A program made the translations under genes and the position numbers. A stretch of 64,000 nucleotides of DNA, from positions 40,015 to 104,014 of the forward strand of contig JAZRZA010000073.1 of the NCBI GenBank assembly GCA_045601045.1, given 5' to 3'. Origin of the DNA: UBA1181 sp045601045 (GTDB taxonomy: Bacteria; Bacteroidota; Bacteroidia; Bacteroidales; Paludibacteraceae). Under the pieces are notes generated by a model. It was not told where the DNA came from. It did not search any database and was given only the letters and a program-made list of their open reading frames with translations. Positions 49,156 through 57,171 of this stretch are shown here, one piece after another (the stretch's first letter is position 1; every line of letters begins with the position of its first letter).

Positions 49156-50694
49156 ATGAAGAAAATAACCATCATATTATTGGGCGTGGTGATGTCCATC
49201 TCTTTCCTTGGACTGATCTTCTTGCAGTCGTACTATATGCGCACGACGGCGGAGATGCGTGCCGAGCAATTCGGAGAGGCGGTCAAAAGAAGTATGTATG
49301 AGGTGGCCCGCTTGTTGGAGGAGGAGGAGACGCTCCAATACCTCAACAAGAAATTGGCGGTACCTTCCGCTAAGACCCGAATCACCACAAAGAGCAATTT
49401 GCCTGCCTCTTTTCATGGTGGACACTTGTCCATATCGAGTCAATTGGTGGATACTTCCTTCAATTCGTGTGTGCGGACGCAACCAACGGTATTCATCTCC
49501 ATGAAACATGGCATGAATACGATTGAGGAGTCGTCCCGCATCATCCAAAACAAGTTAAAGGAGCGTTACTTGCAAAACCGTGCTTTGTTGGACGACATTT
49601 TGGTGCGTTTGTTGAGCGAGACCTATGTGCGACCTATTGAGGACCGTATTGATTTTCAGAAATTGAATGAAATATTGGACCGTGAGTTGGATAACAATGG
49701 CGTGGGCGAGTTGGATCATTTCTTCACTGTGGTGAACAAGGATGGCCGTGAGATTTACAGTAGCCGAGAGATGTATGAGTCTGAGTTCAAGCCCAAGGAT
49801 TGGCTCTGCTATTCCCAGTTGCTCTTTCCCAATGATCCCGCGCAGACTTCCAATATGTTGAAGGTCTATTTCCCTGCCAAGGCGAAATATTTCGGATCAG
49901 GTTCTTTGTTAATGATTTCGGTGGTGTTCACCATCATATTGTTGCTCACCTATGTATTCTCCATGGTGGTGATTTCCCGCCAAAAACAGTTGTCGGAGAT
50001 GCGTACCGACTTTATGAACAATATGACGCATGAGTTGAAGACGCCGGTTTCGACCATCTCTCTGGCGGCTCAGATGTTGAACGACGGTTCGTTCGCGAAA
50101 TCGGAGGAGATGACTAAGCAGATCTCCAAGACGATCAACGACGAGACCAAGCGTTTGAGCCGGCAGATTGATAAAGTATTGCAGATGTCCATCTTCGAGA
50201 AGGAGAGTTCCGCCTTGAAGTTGGAATTGATGGACATTGACGATCTGATTTTAACCATAGCGGGTAACTTCATCTTGAAGGTGCAGAAGACGGGTGGTGA
50301 TATCCAAACGGAATTGGAGGCGGAGGATGCTGAGACAATGGTGGATGAGATCCATTTCACTAATATTATCTATAATTTGATGGATAATGCGGTGAAGTAT
50401 AGCCAAGGTCCTTTGGTGCTTCGGGTGAAGACTTGGAACGAGAAGAGCAAGCTTTGTATCTCCGTGGAGGACAATGGTATTGGTATCAAAAAGGCCAACT
50501 TGAAACGAATCTTCGACAAGTTCTACCGCGTACCGACCGGAAACGCCCATAATGTAAAGGGCTTCGGTTTGGGATTGGCCTATGTGAAGAAGGTGGTGAC
50601 CGACCACAAGGGAACCATCCGTGCGGAGAGTGAGTATGGAAAGGGAACGAAATTCATTATAGAAATTCCGATAAAAAAAACGAATAATAATTAG
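49156..50694 (+). CDS. rprX: Sensor histidine kinase, RprX-like
   Basis: 512 residues from ATG 49156. Membrane span ~1-24, an extracytoplasmic region of ~225 residues, second span ~250-275 (MISVVFTIILLLTYVFSMVV), then HisKA with the phospho-accepting His in MNNMTHELKTPVSTIS, and HATPase with DNAVKYS (N box), VEDNGIGI (G1) and KGFGLGLAYVKKV (G2). It pairs with the OmpR-type regulator 14 nt downstream. Layout and sequence match RprX/RprY of Bacteroides, linked to oxidative and envelope stress. The upstream TTG at 49147 is part of the promoter box. Confidence 0.9.
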   Translation: MKKITIILLGVVMSISFLGLIFLQSYYMRTTAEMRAEQFGEAVKRSMYEVARLLEEEETLQYLNKKLAVPSAKTRITTKSNLPASFHGGHLSISSQLVDTSFNSCVRTQPTVFISMKHGMNTIEESSRIIQNKLKERYLQNRALLDDILVRLLSETYVRPIEDRIDFQKLNEILDRELDNNGVGELDHFFTVVNKDGREIYSSREMYESEFKPKDWLCYSQLLFPNDPAQTSNMLKVYFPAKAKYFGSGSLLMISVVFTIILLLTYVFSMVVISRQKQLSEMRTDFMNNMTHELKTPVSTISLAAQMLNDGSFAKSEEMTKQISKTINDETKRLSRQIDKVLQMSIFEKESSALKLELMDIDDLILTIAGNFILKVQKTGGDIQTELEAEDAETMVDEIHFTNIIYNLMDNAVKYSQGPLVLRVKTWNEKSKLCISVEDNGIGIKKANLKRIFDKFYRVPTGNAHNVKGFGLGLAYVKKVVTDHKGTIRAESEYGKGTKFIIEIPIKKTNNN

Positions 50695-50708
50695 GAAGGA
50701 GATAAGAT

Positions 50709-51413
50709 ATGGACGAGAAGATAAAAGTGCTTTTATGCGAGGATGATGAGAACCTCGGCATGTTGTTGCGGGAATACTTGCACGCCAAAGGCTACGATGT
50801 AGATTTGAAATTGGATGGAGAAGAGGGTGGCAACGCCTTTTTCGCCGGTAAATATGATGTATGCGTCTTTGATGTGATGATGCCTAAGAAGGATGGATTC
50901 ACCTTGGCGCAAGAGATCAGGCAAGTGAATGAGAAGGTACCTATCCTCTTCTTGACCGCGAAGACCTTGAAGGAGGATATCGTGGAGGGATTCAGAATTG
51001 GTGCGGATGATTACATCACCAAACCATTCAGCATGGAGGAGTTGTTGCTCCGTATCGAGGCGATTCTTCGTCGCGTCAATGGTAAGAAGGGCGCGGGCGA
51101 TCCTGTTCAGAAGTTGGGTAAGTTCACCTTTAATTCGCAAAAGCAATTGCTCACCATCGACGGAGAATCAACCAAGTTGACCACCAAGGAGTCTGAGTTG
51201 CTCGCCTTGCTTTGCGAGCACAAGAACGACATCTTGGAGCGTAACCGCGCGTTGAAGACCATTTGGGTGGATGACAATTATTTCAATGCCCGAAGCATGG
51301 ATGTTTACATCACAAAACTTCGTAAACTCTTGAAGGCGGATCCTCAAGTGGAGATCATCAATGTGCATGGAAAGGGATACAAGATTGTGATTCCGGAAGA
51401 GCAGGAGGATTAA
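50709..51413 (+). CDS. rprY: OmpR-family response regulator, RprY-like
   Basis: 234 residues. Receiver with acidic pocket LLCEDDENLG, phospho-Asp in VFDVMMPKKDG and the conserved Lys in LFLTAKTLKE; winged-helix DNA-binding domain from ~140 (LTTKESELLALLCEHKNDIL, DVYITKLRKLLKADP, NVHGKGYKIVI). An AGGAGAT ribosome site precedes the ATG. Partner of the kinase upstream; a strong terminator follows. Confidence 0.93.
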   Translation: MDEKIKVLLCEDDENLGMLLREYLHAKGYDVDLKLDGEEGGNAFFAGKYDVCVFDVMMPKKDGFTLAQEIRQVNEKVPILFLTAKTLKEDIVEGFRIGADDYITKPFSMEELLLRIEAILRRVNGKKGAGDPVQKLGKFTFNSQKQLLTIDGESTKLTTKESELLALLCEHKNDILERNRALKTIWVDDNYFNARSMDVYITKLRKLLKADPQVEIINVHGKGYKIVIPEEQED

Positions 51414-51446
51414 AATCTTAGGGTGAAAATTGAAACAGTAGATGGT

Positions 51447-51485
51447 CCGGAGGCGAATATTCCACATTCGTCTCCGGCTTTTTTT
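51447..51485 (+). terminator. Terminator of the rprXY-like operon
   Basis: CCGGAGGCGAAT (51447-51458) pairs with ATTCGTCTCCGG (51466-51477) with one G-T pair; T run 51479-51485. Confidence 0.85.
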
Positions 51486-51505
51486 ATAGACTCAAATATT
51501 ATACC

Positions 51506-51513
51506 TACCTTTG
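51506..51513 (+). promoter_or_regulatory. -7 box of argC
   Basis: TACCTTTG, a TAnnTTTG match 26 nt before the ATG. Confidence 0.6.
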
Positions 51514-51538
51514 TAAGGTATTAATTTATAAAACGATT

Positions 51539-52501
51539 ATGATTAAAGTTGGTATTATAGGTGGTGCCGGTTATACGGCAGGTGAGATGCTTCGCATCCT
51601 TTTGAACCACCCACAGGTAGAGATTGTTTTTGTAAACAGTAGCAGTAACGCTGGCAACAAATTGTACGATGTCCACGAAGGTCTATTCGGTGAGACCGAG
51701 ATGACTTTCACCGATGAGCTTCCTTTGGATAAGATCGATGCGATGTTCATCTGTTCCGGACATGGCGACAGCAAAAAGTTCCTTGAATCTCACGAAGTGC
51801 CTGCCAACGTGAAGATCATCGACCTCTCTCAAGACTACCGTGACGAGAGCGAAGGTTTCGTTTACGGTTTGCCTGAGGTGAACCGCGAGCGCATCAAGAA
51901 GGCTACCAAGTTGGCCAACCCAGGTTGTTTCGCCACCGCTATCCAAATCGGATTGCTCCCTTTGGCCGCCAAGGGATTGATTAAGGGTGAGGTACACACC
52001 AACGGTATCACCGGATCCACGGGTGCGGGTGTGAAGCCAGGCGCCACTTCCCACTTCAGCTGGAGAAACAACAACATCTCCATCTACAAGGCCTTCAAGC
52101 ACCAACACTTGTTGGAGATTACCCAGACCATGCGTCAACTCCAGGCTGGATTCAACTACGACATCAACTTCTTGCCAGTGCGAGGCGATTTCCCAAGAGG
52201 AATCTTCGTTTCGCAATATACCGAGTGTGATTTGGAGATCGAGGAGATCCAAAAGATCTACAAGGATTTCTACAAGGATGCGGCCTTTACCCATGTGATG
52301 GACGCCAATCCGGATTTGAAGCAGGTGGTGAATACCAACAAGGGTATTGTCCATGTCGAGAAGCATGGCAACAAGCTCTTGATCATTTCTATGATCGACA
52401 ACTTGCTCAAGGGTGCCTCAGGTCAAGCCGTTCAGAATTTCAATTTGATGTTCGGACTGGAGGAGACTTGCGGACTGAAGTTGAAGCCAAGCGGATTCTA
52501 A
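51539..52501 (+). CDS. argC: N-acetyl-gamma-glutamyl-phosphate reductase
   Basis: 320 residues. NADPH-dependent reductase of arginine synthesis (in many Bacteroidota the succinylated intermediate is used). Seen: GIIGGAGYTAGEMLRILLNHP (nucleotide loop plus), DLSQDYR, the catalytic Cys in NPGCFATAIQIGLLPL, THGITGSTGAG-like TNGITGSTGAGVKPG, and GASGQAVQNFN at the end. It stands as its own unit; argD lies 7 kb downstream, so the arg genes are scattered. Confidence 0.96.
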   Translation: MIKVGIIGGAGYTAGEMLRILLNHPQVEIVFVNSSSNAGNKLYDVHEGLFGETEMTFTDELPLDKIDAMFICSGHGDSKKFLESHEVPANVKIIDLSQDYRDESEGFVYGLPEVNRERIKKATKLANPGCFATAIQIGLLPLAAKGLIKGEVHTNGITGSTGAGVKPGATSHFSWRNNNISIYKAFKHQHLLEITQTMRQLQAGFNYDINFLPVRGDFPRGIFVSQYTECDLEIEEIQKIYKDFYKDAAFTHVMDANPDLKQVVNTNKGIVHVEKHGNKLLIISMIDNLLKGASGQAVQNFNLMFGLEETCGLKLKPSGF

Positions 52502-52523
52502 AATTCCGTCAGAAAGATAGAGC

Positions 52524-52558
52524 AGAGCCTTCGCCTACGGGTGGAGGCTCTTTTTTTT
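52524..52558 (+). terminator. Terminator of argC (repeat family copy 1)
   Basis: AGAGCCT (52524-52530) pairs with AGGCTCT (52545-52551), inner CGCC/GGTG, then a T run. The same sequence recurs at 54262-54295 and, decayed, at 53303-53336. Confidence 0.8.
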
Positions 52559-52638
52559 GTTTAGACTGAATACGATTGGAGAAGTTTGCAAGGGTTTATT
52601 TTCAATGTTTTAGGCATTGATTGTAATGATTATTTTGC

Positions 52639-52646
52639 TACTTTTG
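52639..52646 (+). promoter_or_regulatory. -7 box of the PIN toxin-antitoxin pair
   Basis: TACTTTTG, 10 nt before the ATG at 52657, so the leader is very short; ATG 52669 is an alternative start with a longer leader. Confidence 0.5.
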
Positions 52647-52656
52647 TATAAATCAA

Positions 52657-52890
52657 ATGTTGAACACTATGGAAGATATAATTGTTTCAGTACCGACTCC
52701 AGATGCTGAGTTTGTGACCAAGTTATTGGAGAAGATGGGATATTGCATTCGCAATAGAAGACTCAAGAGTAATAATGCGCCATCCTTCCGTGAGGTATTC
52801 GAAAAGGCCCAGCGTGAATCTTCTGATAACCATGAATGGACGTTAGAGGAGATAAATGCCGAAATCAATGCTGCAAGACAAGGCAAATAG
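52657..52890 (+). CDS. Putative antitoxin of a PIN toxin pair
   Basis: 77 residues. Begins LNTMEDIIVSVPTPDAEFVT, followed by LLEKMGYCIRNRRLK and an acidic, helical C-terminus (WTLEEINAEINAARQ). I do not recognise a named DNA-binding fold. The size, the acid-rich tail and the position 2 nt before a PIN-domain gene are those of an antitoxin whose C-terminal helix neutralises the toxin. Likely represses its own promoter. Confidence 0.7.
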   Translation: MLNTMEDIIVSVPTPDAEFVTKLLEKMGYCIRNRRLKSNNAPSFREVFEKAQRESSDNHEWTLEEINAEINAARQGK

Positions 52891-52892
52891 TT

Positions 52893-53291
52893 ATGTTTGC
52901 TGTGATTGACACTAATGTCTTCGTGGCGGCATTGATCACGAAGAACCCTGATTCTCCAACTCGTCTTGTATATGATTATATAGATTCAGGCGATATTATT
53001 CCCTTGTATAATGATGAGATAATTGCTGAATATAGGGAAGTTTTGTCAAGACCTAAATTTAATCTCAGCCAAGAGATTGTTGACATGCTTCTTCTGCTTG
53101 TTGTAGAAAATGGTATAAGCTCAGAAAGGTTCGCATATTCAGAGTCAATGATAGACGAGAAAGATCGGGTGTTCTACGAGGTTTCTTTGTCTGTTGAGGA
53201 TTCTTTTCTTGTGACAGGAAATTTAAAACATTTCCCTTCGACTCCGAGAGTTGTGACGCCACTTCAAATTATAGAATTGTTATCAAAGTAG
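52893..53291 (+). CDS. PIN-domain toxin (COG1569 type ribonuclease)
   Basis: 132 residues from ATG 52893. PIN fold with acidic metal-binding residues: FAVIDTNVFVAAL (first Asp), IAEYREVLSRPKF (Glu) and VEDSFLVTGNLKHFP (Asp). The RLVYDYIDSGDIIPLYNDEI segment is typical of the 'putative toxin-antitoxin system toxin component, PIN family' group. PIN toxins cut RNA, often tRNA or mRNA. The gene is 2 nt after the antitoxin gene and presumably translated with it. Confidence 0.85.
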   Translation: MFAVIDTNVFVAALITKNPDSPTRLVYDYIDSGDIIPLYNDEIIAEYREVLSRPKFNLSQEIVDMLLLLVVENGISSERFAYSESMIDEKDRVFYEVSLSVEDSFLVTGNLKHFPSTPRVVTPLQIIELLSK

Positions 53292-53302
53292 TTTTTTCAT
53301 AC

Positions 53303-53336
53303 GATAGAGCCTTCGCCAATTGGTGGAGATTCTGCC
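53303..53336 (+). terminator. Decayed member of the repeated terminator family behind the PIN gene
   Basis: CGATAGAGCCTTCGCC is shared with the terminator near 54258, but the right arm has changed (GGTGGAGATTCTG) and no T-run remains. Function as a terminator is doubtful. Confidence 0.4.
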
Positions 53337-53532
53337 GTATGGATGGATTCTGCATAAAATGTATTATATTATTGTGTATTGTTTAATTCAATTGGATTTT
53401 GTACTTTTACCTTAATTGTATAAACTTTAAAGATGTAGTTTTGAATGATAAATTAAACTTCGTGAGGTAAATATAATACCCGTGAAGTTTGTATGGGAAA
53501 ACATAAAGTAAAGCATTTAGCTTTTCACTCTT

Positions 53533-53679
53533 CTTGCTGAAAATTTGGCGATTTAAGGTAGACTGAGGTGAAAAAGTTAGGATGCTCGCGCTATGCGTGA
53601 GCTTAACTTTTTTCGTGTCTACGGGTTACGCCAAATACCTCAGCAAGCGGAAACAAGTTGAGTTTCACGCTTTTTTTTT
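53533..53679 (+). ncRNA. Rod-shaped structured RNA, 6S-like
   Basis: Five stems nest on one axis: CTTGCTGA/TCAGCAAG (53533-53540, 53640-53647), ATTTGGCG/CGCCAAAT (53543-53550, 53629-53636), GTAGAC/GTCTAC (53558-53563, 53617-53622), AAAAAGTTA/TAACTTTTT (53571-53579, 53604-53612) and GCTCGCGC/GCGTGAGC (53584-53591, 53595-53602). Internal loops lie between them. A terminator (GAAAC/GTTTC with GCG/CGC, then nine T at 53671-53679) follows directly. A single long rod with internal loops is the architecture of 6S RNA, which binds RNA polymerase. The transcript may start earlier, around 53480-53510, but no clear -7 box is visible. The rest of the 443-nt gap 53292-53734 shows nothing else. Confidence 0.55.
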
Positions 53680-53734
53680 GTATGATGATAAAAACGCAAT
53701 AAAATATTTTAATGTCTAATTTAATTCAAATTTT

Positions 53735-54235
53735 ATGAGAAAGTATCTTTTATTATTTGTCATTTCTTTTTTAGGATTGAGTGTTTATGCCCAAAAGGAA
53801 GTTTTTATTCCGAAAGGAACAGATGTGTTCGTTAAAACAAATGATGTGATTTCTTCTACGTCAAAAACAAAGCAGATTACGGGATTTGTAACCACAGATG
53901 TGGTGGTGAATAGAGAGGTGGTTATTAAGGCAGAAACACCTGTTGTGATAGAGGTTAGTTGTCGTAAAAGAGGAGGAATTGGAAGACCAGGTAGAGTGTC
54001 ATATGACGGCGTCTCCACAACTACGGTTGATGGTCATATTTTGAAACTGAATGGTTCTGCTATGCAAAAGGGTGTGTCGAAGAGAGGTAAAAGTATTGGG
54101 TTGACGATAGGCATGTTTTTCTTAATTCCTCCGTTTAATTTCTTGTTTTTGTGTAAGAAAGGCGAGGAATGTGATATGCAACCGATTACGATTCCAATGA
54201 AAACCGAGTCAGATGTCGCTATTGTAGTGCAGTAA
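53735..54235 (+). CDS. Exported protein of unknown function
   Basis: 166 residues. Signal peptide MRKYLLLFVISFLGLSVYA|QKE. The mature part begins VFIPKGTDVFVKTNDVISS, followed by TDVVVNREVVIKAETPVVIE, a pattern (IPaGT.v.v..n..issk...G, then vvi..gtpv..ev) seen in exported beta-barrel-like proteins that also carry RPGRVSYDGVSTTTVDGH. A hydrophobic stretch near residue 120-140 (IGLTIGMFFLIPPFNFLFLC) may be a second membrane segment, and the C-terminus returns outside or inside depending on it. No function can be given. It starts 56 nt after the terminator of the rod-shaped RNA and has its own downstream terminator. Confidence 0.7.
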   Translation: MRKYLLLFVISFLGLSVYAQKEVFIPKGTDVFVKTNDVISSTSKTKQITGFVTTDVVVNREVVIKAETPVVIEVSCRKRGGIGRPGRVSYDGVSTTTVDGHILKLNGSAMQKGVSKRGKSIGLTIGMFFLIPPFNFLFLCKKGEECDMQPITIPMKTESDVAIVVQ

Positions 54236-54261
54236 TTAGTCAATATAGCGTTATATACGAT

Positions 54262-54295
54262 AGAGCCTTCGCCTACGGGTGGAGGCTCTTTTTTT
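54262..54295 (+). terminator. Terminator of the exported-protein gene (repeat family copy 2)
   Basis: Same AGAGCCT...AGGCTCT hairpin and T-run as behind argC (52524-52558). Confidence 0.8.
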
Positions 54296-54349
54296 GTTTG
54301 TATTCTGTTTTTTGGGAATGACACTCTGATCCAGGGAGTTTTTAGAGAA

Positions 54350-54372
54350 GAGACGCCGCATTGCGACGTCTC
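54350..54372. repeat. GAGACG-type palindrome behind the second Rpn gene
   Basis: GAGACGCCGC (54350-54359) and GCGACGTCTC (54363-54372), one mismatch that becomes a G-T pair on the minus strand. Same outer sequence as the hairpin at 35107-35134. It lies 14 nt after the Rpn stop and may act as its terminator. Confidence 0.5.
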
Positions 54373-54385
54373 CTCAACATCAACA

Positions 54386-55249
54386 TTATTGAAGTTTGAT
54401 TCCTTTGATTTCTTCCGCAGATAATTGGGTGATCTGAGCAATCTCTTCGATAGAGTAACCTCTACGGATCATCTCTTTGGCCATCTGTATGGATTGGAAC
54501 AGAATTCCCTCTTCGCGACCTTTTTCTCGCCCCCGTTTATAACCGTGTTCTTCCATGTCCATTTCGTCTTCAAGGGCTTTCATACTGGCCTCGTAAAGGT
54601 TGTACTCCTCTTCGGAAAGGGCAGCGACTTTTGCCTTTTCTATGAGTTTGAGCAATCTTTTGTCCGCTCTTTCGTAAACAGATGAGTCAATATTTTCCAT
54701 TTTGCCTAAATTTTTAAAAAGATACAACCAGATGTCCTTGGTAGTAAAATTATTCATATCCAGACGGAACTGGGGCAAAGATATGAAAAAATTGTGATTT
54801 CTGTCCCAGAACTCAATAAGCTCGTCACGGTCATAAACGCTCGTCCTTGTCACTGGTTTTGTAAGAAACGCATTGTTTTCCCCCATGATGAATATCCCGA
54901 AGATGCGGGAGATGTCATGCTCCATCTTTTCCCATTTGAGTCCTCTTTTAATCTGTCTTTCCATAAGCCTTGAAATATAAAATGCAGCTCTCGTCTTGAA
55001 ATATTTCTGCGACGAATTTTGCATCTCTATCAAGACCGTCTCACCTTGTTTTGTGGTACAGAGAAGATCAAAAGTGACGCCCCGTTGACCTATCGTCTCT
55101 TGGGTGGATTCCACATTTTCGAATTTTACGCTTGTAATCCGATCCGTTTCTTCTTCTAGAATAGCGTTAAGGAATGATTTCATGATTTCTTCGTCTTGCA
55201 TGCAATATTTAAACCCGAAATCGCATTTCAAATCAATAAATTTTCTCAT
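54386..55249 (-). CDS. Rpn-type PD-(D/E)XK nuclease family protein
   Basis: 287 residues. MRKFIDLKCDFGFKYCMQDE opens the PDDEXK_2 fold; catalytic residues in VTFDLLCTTKQG (Asp) and ETVLIEMQNS (E-x-Q). Then the usual ARAAFYISRL-like segment (KTRAAFYISRLMERQI). The C-terminus carries acidic helix EEYNLYEASMKALEDEMDME, a KRGREKGREEG basic stretch and a helix-turn-helix-like end (MIRRGYSIEEIAQITQLSAE) with the same 'sieEIA..l..s.eei' layout as the first Rpn protein at 37028-37990. Often annotated as transposase, but no insertion-sequence ends are seen. Confidence 0.88.
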   Translation of the reverse strand: MRKFIDLKCDFGFKYCMQDEEIMKSFLNAILEEETDRITSVKFENVESTQETIGQRGVTFDLLCTTKQGETVLIEMQNSSQKYFKTRAAFYISRLMERQIKRGLKWEKMEHDISRIFGIFIMGENNAFLTKPVTRTSVYDRDELIEFWDRNHNFFISLPQFRLDMNNFTTKDIWLYLFKNLGKMENIDSSVYERADKRLLKLIEKAKVAALSEEEYNLYEASMKALEDEMDMEEHGYKRGREKGREEGILFQSIQMAKEMIRRGYSIEEIAQITQLSAEEIKGIKLQ

Positions 55250-55266
55250 TGTGATAAATTAAAAAA

Positions 55267-55308
55267 CAAAAATAGTAGATATGTGTATAATTTACATATG
55301 CAAAAATA
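55267..55308 (-). promoter_or_regulatory. Two -7 boxes of the second Rpn gene
   Basis: Minus-strand TATTTTTG at 55267-55274 and again at 55301-55308, 18 and 52 nt before the ATG. Confidence 0.45.
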
Positions 55309-55329
55309 GAGAAAATTGCGGAAACAAAA

Positions 55330-55351
55330 CCACTATTTTGTAATTTTGTGG
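55330..55351 (+). promoter_or_regulatory. Promoter of the phosphoethanolamine transferase gene with CCAC/GTGG ends
   Basis: The -7 box TAATTTTG (55341-55348) lies in a block bounded by CCAC and GTGG. The sequence CCACTATTTTGTAAYTTTGT is shared with the glycosyltransferase promoter at 16567-16586. Confidence 0.5.
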
Positions 55352-55369
55352 AAACTAATAATGTGATCT

Positions 55370-57094
55370 ATGTTTTTCAAGAGCGACAAAGGGCAAAGGG
55401 TATTGACCCTCTTGCTGTTAATTATCTTATTGATTCCCAACCTTGTAGTGGCCATCCACGGAGAAGAGTTGGCGGGATTTTACGTGAAGAAGATGGCCTA
55501 TCTGGCTGTTTCCGCAGTCTGTTTGCTGATTCCAGCACTGTTTTTGAAGAGGAAGGTCTATTTCTTGGCAATGGGTGTCCTGGCATTGTTGTTAGCGCCT
55601 ATTGAGATCGCCAGTGTCTATTTGAGTCGGTGCCCCACCACTTTTATGATGATGGACACCATCTTCAACACCAACCCCAAGGAGGCGTTTGAGTTGCTAT
55701 CCTCGGTTTGGCCACTGGTCCTATTGACTCTATTGGTTTGGGTAGGTTACTTTTTCCTGACAATCAAATTTGTGAAAAACGAGACATTTTTTCCGAAGAG
55801 GTTACGAAATGTTTTCTTGGGTGCGGGTGCCTCTTTGTTCCTGATCGGATGCGTCTATTTCTTCGTATTGGCTCGGAAATTGATGACGAGCGAGGCGACT
55901 ACTTTGGCTGATAACCTTGTAGATATGAAGGATATGATGACGCAGAAGATACGGAAAATATGCCCCTTCTCCGTCTATTTGGCCGCTAACGAGGTGCGTG
56001 TGCATCGGGCGGAGGTGCGTGAGGCGCAGGAGCGTGTGAAGGATTTCCATTTCGGCTTGCAGCCCAAGGAGGGAGACGAGGAGGAGGTCTATCTTTTGGT
56101 CATTGGAGAGACCGCTAGGGCGAAGAACCTAGGTTTGTATGGTTACGAGCGGAACACGACTCCTCTCCTTTCTCAAAGAAAAAATTTAGTGGCATTTGAC
56201 CATTGTGTGACACAGGCCAATCTTACGAACAACTCTGTTCCGATTATCTTGACACGCGCCAATGCGGAAAATAAGGAGGTGGCCGATCACGAGCGTTCCG
56301 TTGCGGAGGCATTTGCGGAGGCTGGATTTAGAACAGGCTGGATTTCCAACCAAGATATCATGCCCTACCAAGAGCGTATTATTAGGACTTGTGATGACGT
56401 GGTTTTACAGGACAACGACTTGACGGGTGGCAATCTCTATGATATGGATTTAATTCCACCGTTGGACTCCATCCTCACGAAGTGTGATGGCAAGAAAAAA
56501 TTCATTGTCCTCCACACCCAAGGCAGCCATTTCCGTTACAATCAGCGCTATCCAGCCGAATTTGAGCAATTCAAACCTTGCTTTGACAATACGATGGACC
56601 ATTTGGCGGTCAATAAGGAGAATCGCTCCCTCTTGGTGAATGCTTACGACAACACGCTTTTATACACGGATTACTTCCTCGCCCATTTGATGGCGAAGAT
56701 GGATCAACGCTGTCCAAAGTGGGCTATGATCTTTATTTCGGACCATGGCGAGAATATCTTTGATGACGAGGAGAACTTGATCGTTCATGGATCGTTAAAG
56801 GTCTCCGACTATGAGGTGCATATTCCTTTGTTGCTTGCCTATTCGGATGGATACAAGGCCTCTTGTCCCGAAAAGATTCTTTGCGCAGAGGGAAATAAGG
56901 GAAAGAACATCACCTCCGAGGTGGTCTTCCACTCTCTTTTGGATATGGCGGGTATTTCATCCACAGCCGTTGTTGACACGACACTCTCTGTGACAAGAGA
57001 GGGAATGAAGAGTCTCACATCCACCTATATCCTGAATGGTAACCGTGATGCTTTGTCATTTGAGTTCAGCCGATTGGATCGGATGAAAAGGTAG
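55370..57094 (+). CDS. Phosphoethanolamine transferase (EptA-like, lipid A modification)
   Basis: 574 residues. Five N-terminal membrane spans (within residues 1-165), then a periplasmic alkaline-phosphatase-fold domain: VIGETARAKNLGLYGYERNT has the Thr nucleophile next to the Zn ligand Glu, HTQGSHFRYNQRYP and FISDHGENIFD supply further Zn ligands. The family moves phosphoethanolamine from phosphatidylethanolamine to lipid A or surface glycans, which lowers surface charge and sensitivity to cationic peptides. It is a chromosomal member, stands alone and has its own promoter. Confidence 0.88.
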   Translation: MFFKSDKGQRVLTLLLLIILLIPNLVVAIHGEELAGFYVKKMAYLAVSAVCLLIPALFLKRKVYFLAMGVLALLLAPIEIASVYLSRCPTTFMMMDTIFNTNPKEAFELLSSVWPLVLLTLLVWVGYFFLTIKFVKNETFFPKRLRNVFLGAGASLFLIGCVYFFVLARKLMTSEATTLADNLVDMKDMMTQKIRKICPFSVYLAANEVRVHRAEVREAQERVKDFHFGLQPKEGDEEEVYLLVIGETARAKNLGLYGYERNTTPLLSQRKNLVAFDHCVTQANLTNNSVPIILTRANAENKEVADHERSVAEAFAEAGFRTGWISNQDIMPYQERIIRTCDDVVLQDNDLTGGNLYDMDLIPPLDSILTKCDGKKKFIVLHTQGSHFRYNQRYPAEFEQFKPCFDNTMDHLAVNKENRSLLVNAYDNTLLYTDYFLAHLMAKMDQRCPKWAMIFISDHGENIFDDEENLIVHGSLKVSDYEVHIPLLLAYSDGYKASCPEKILCAEGNKGKNITSEVVFHSLLDMAGISSTAVVDTTLSVTREGMKSLTSTYILNGNRDALSFEFSRLDRMKR

Positions 57095-57118
57095 ATTTTA
57101 TAGTCCGCAGGAAATAGG

Positions 57119-57152
57119 AAGGGAGGAGACTTCAATAAAGGCCTCCTCCCTT
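57119..57152. terminator. Bidirectional terminator between the transferase and GH30 genes
   Basis: AAGGGAGGAG (57119-57128) pairs with CTCCTCCCTT (57143-57152); it lies between two converging genes. Confidence 0.75.
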
Positions 57153-57171
57153 CGTTTTAGTTATTGTCGCA

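Noticed and set aside
37028..55249. Insertion sequences based on the 'transposase' label of the two Rpn-like proteins (37028-37990, 54386-55249)
   Set aside because: No terminal inverted repeats or target-site duplications are visible around either gene; the fold is a PD-(D/E)XK nuclease.
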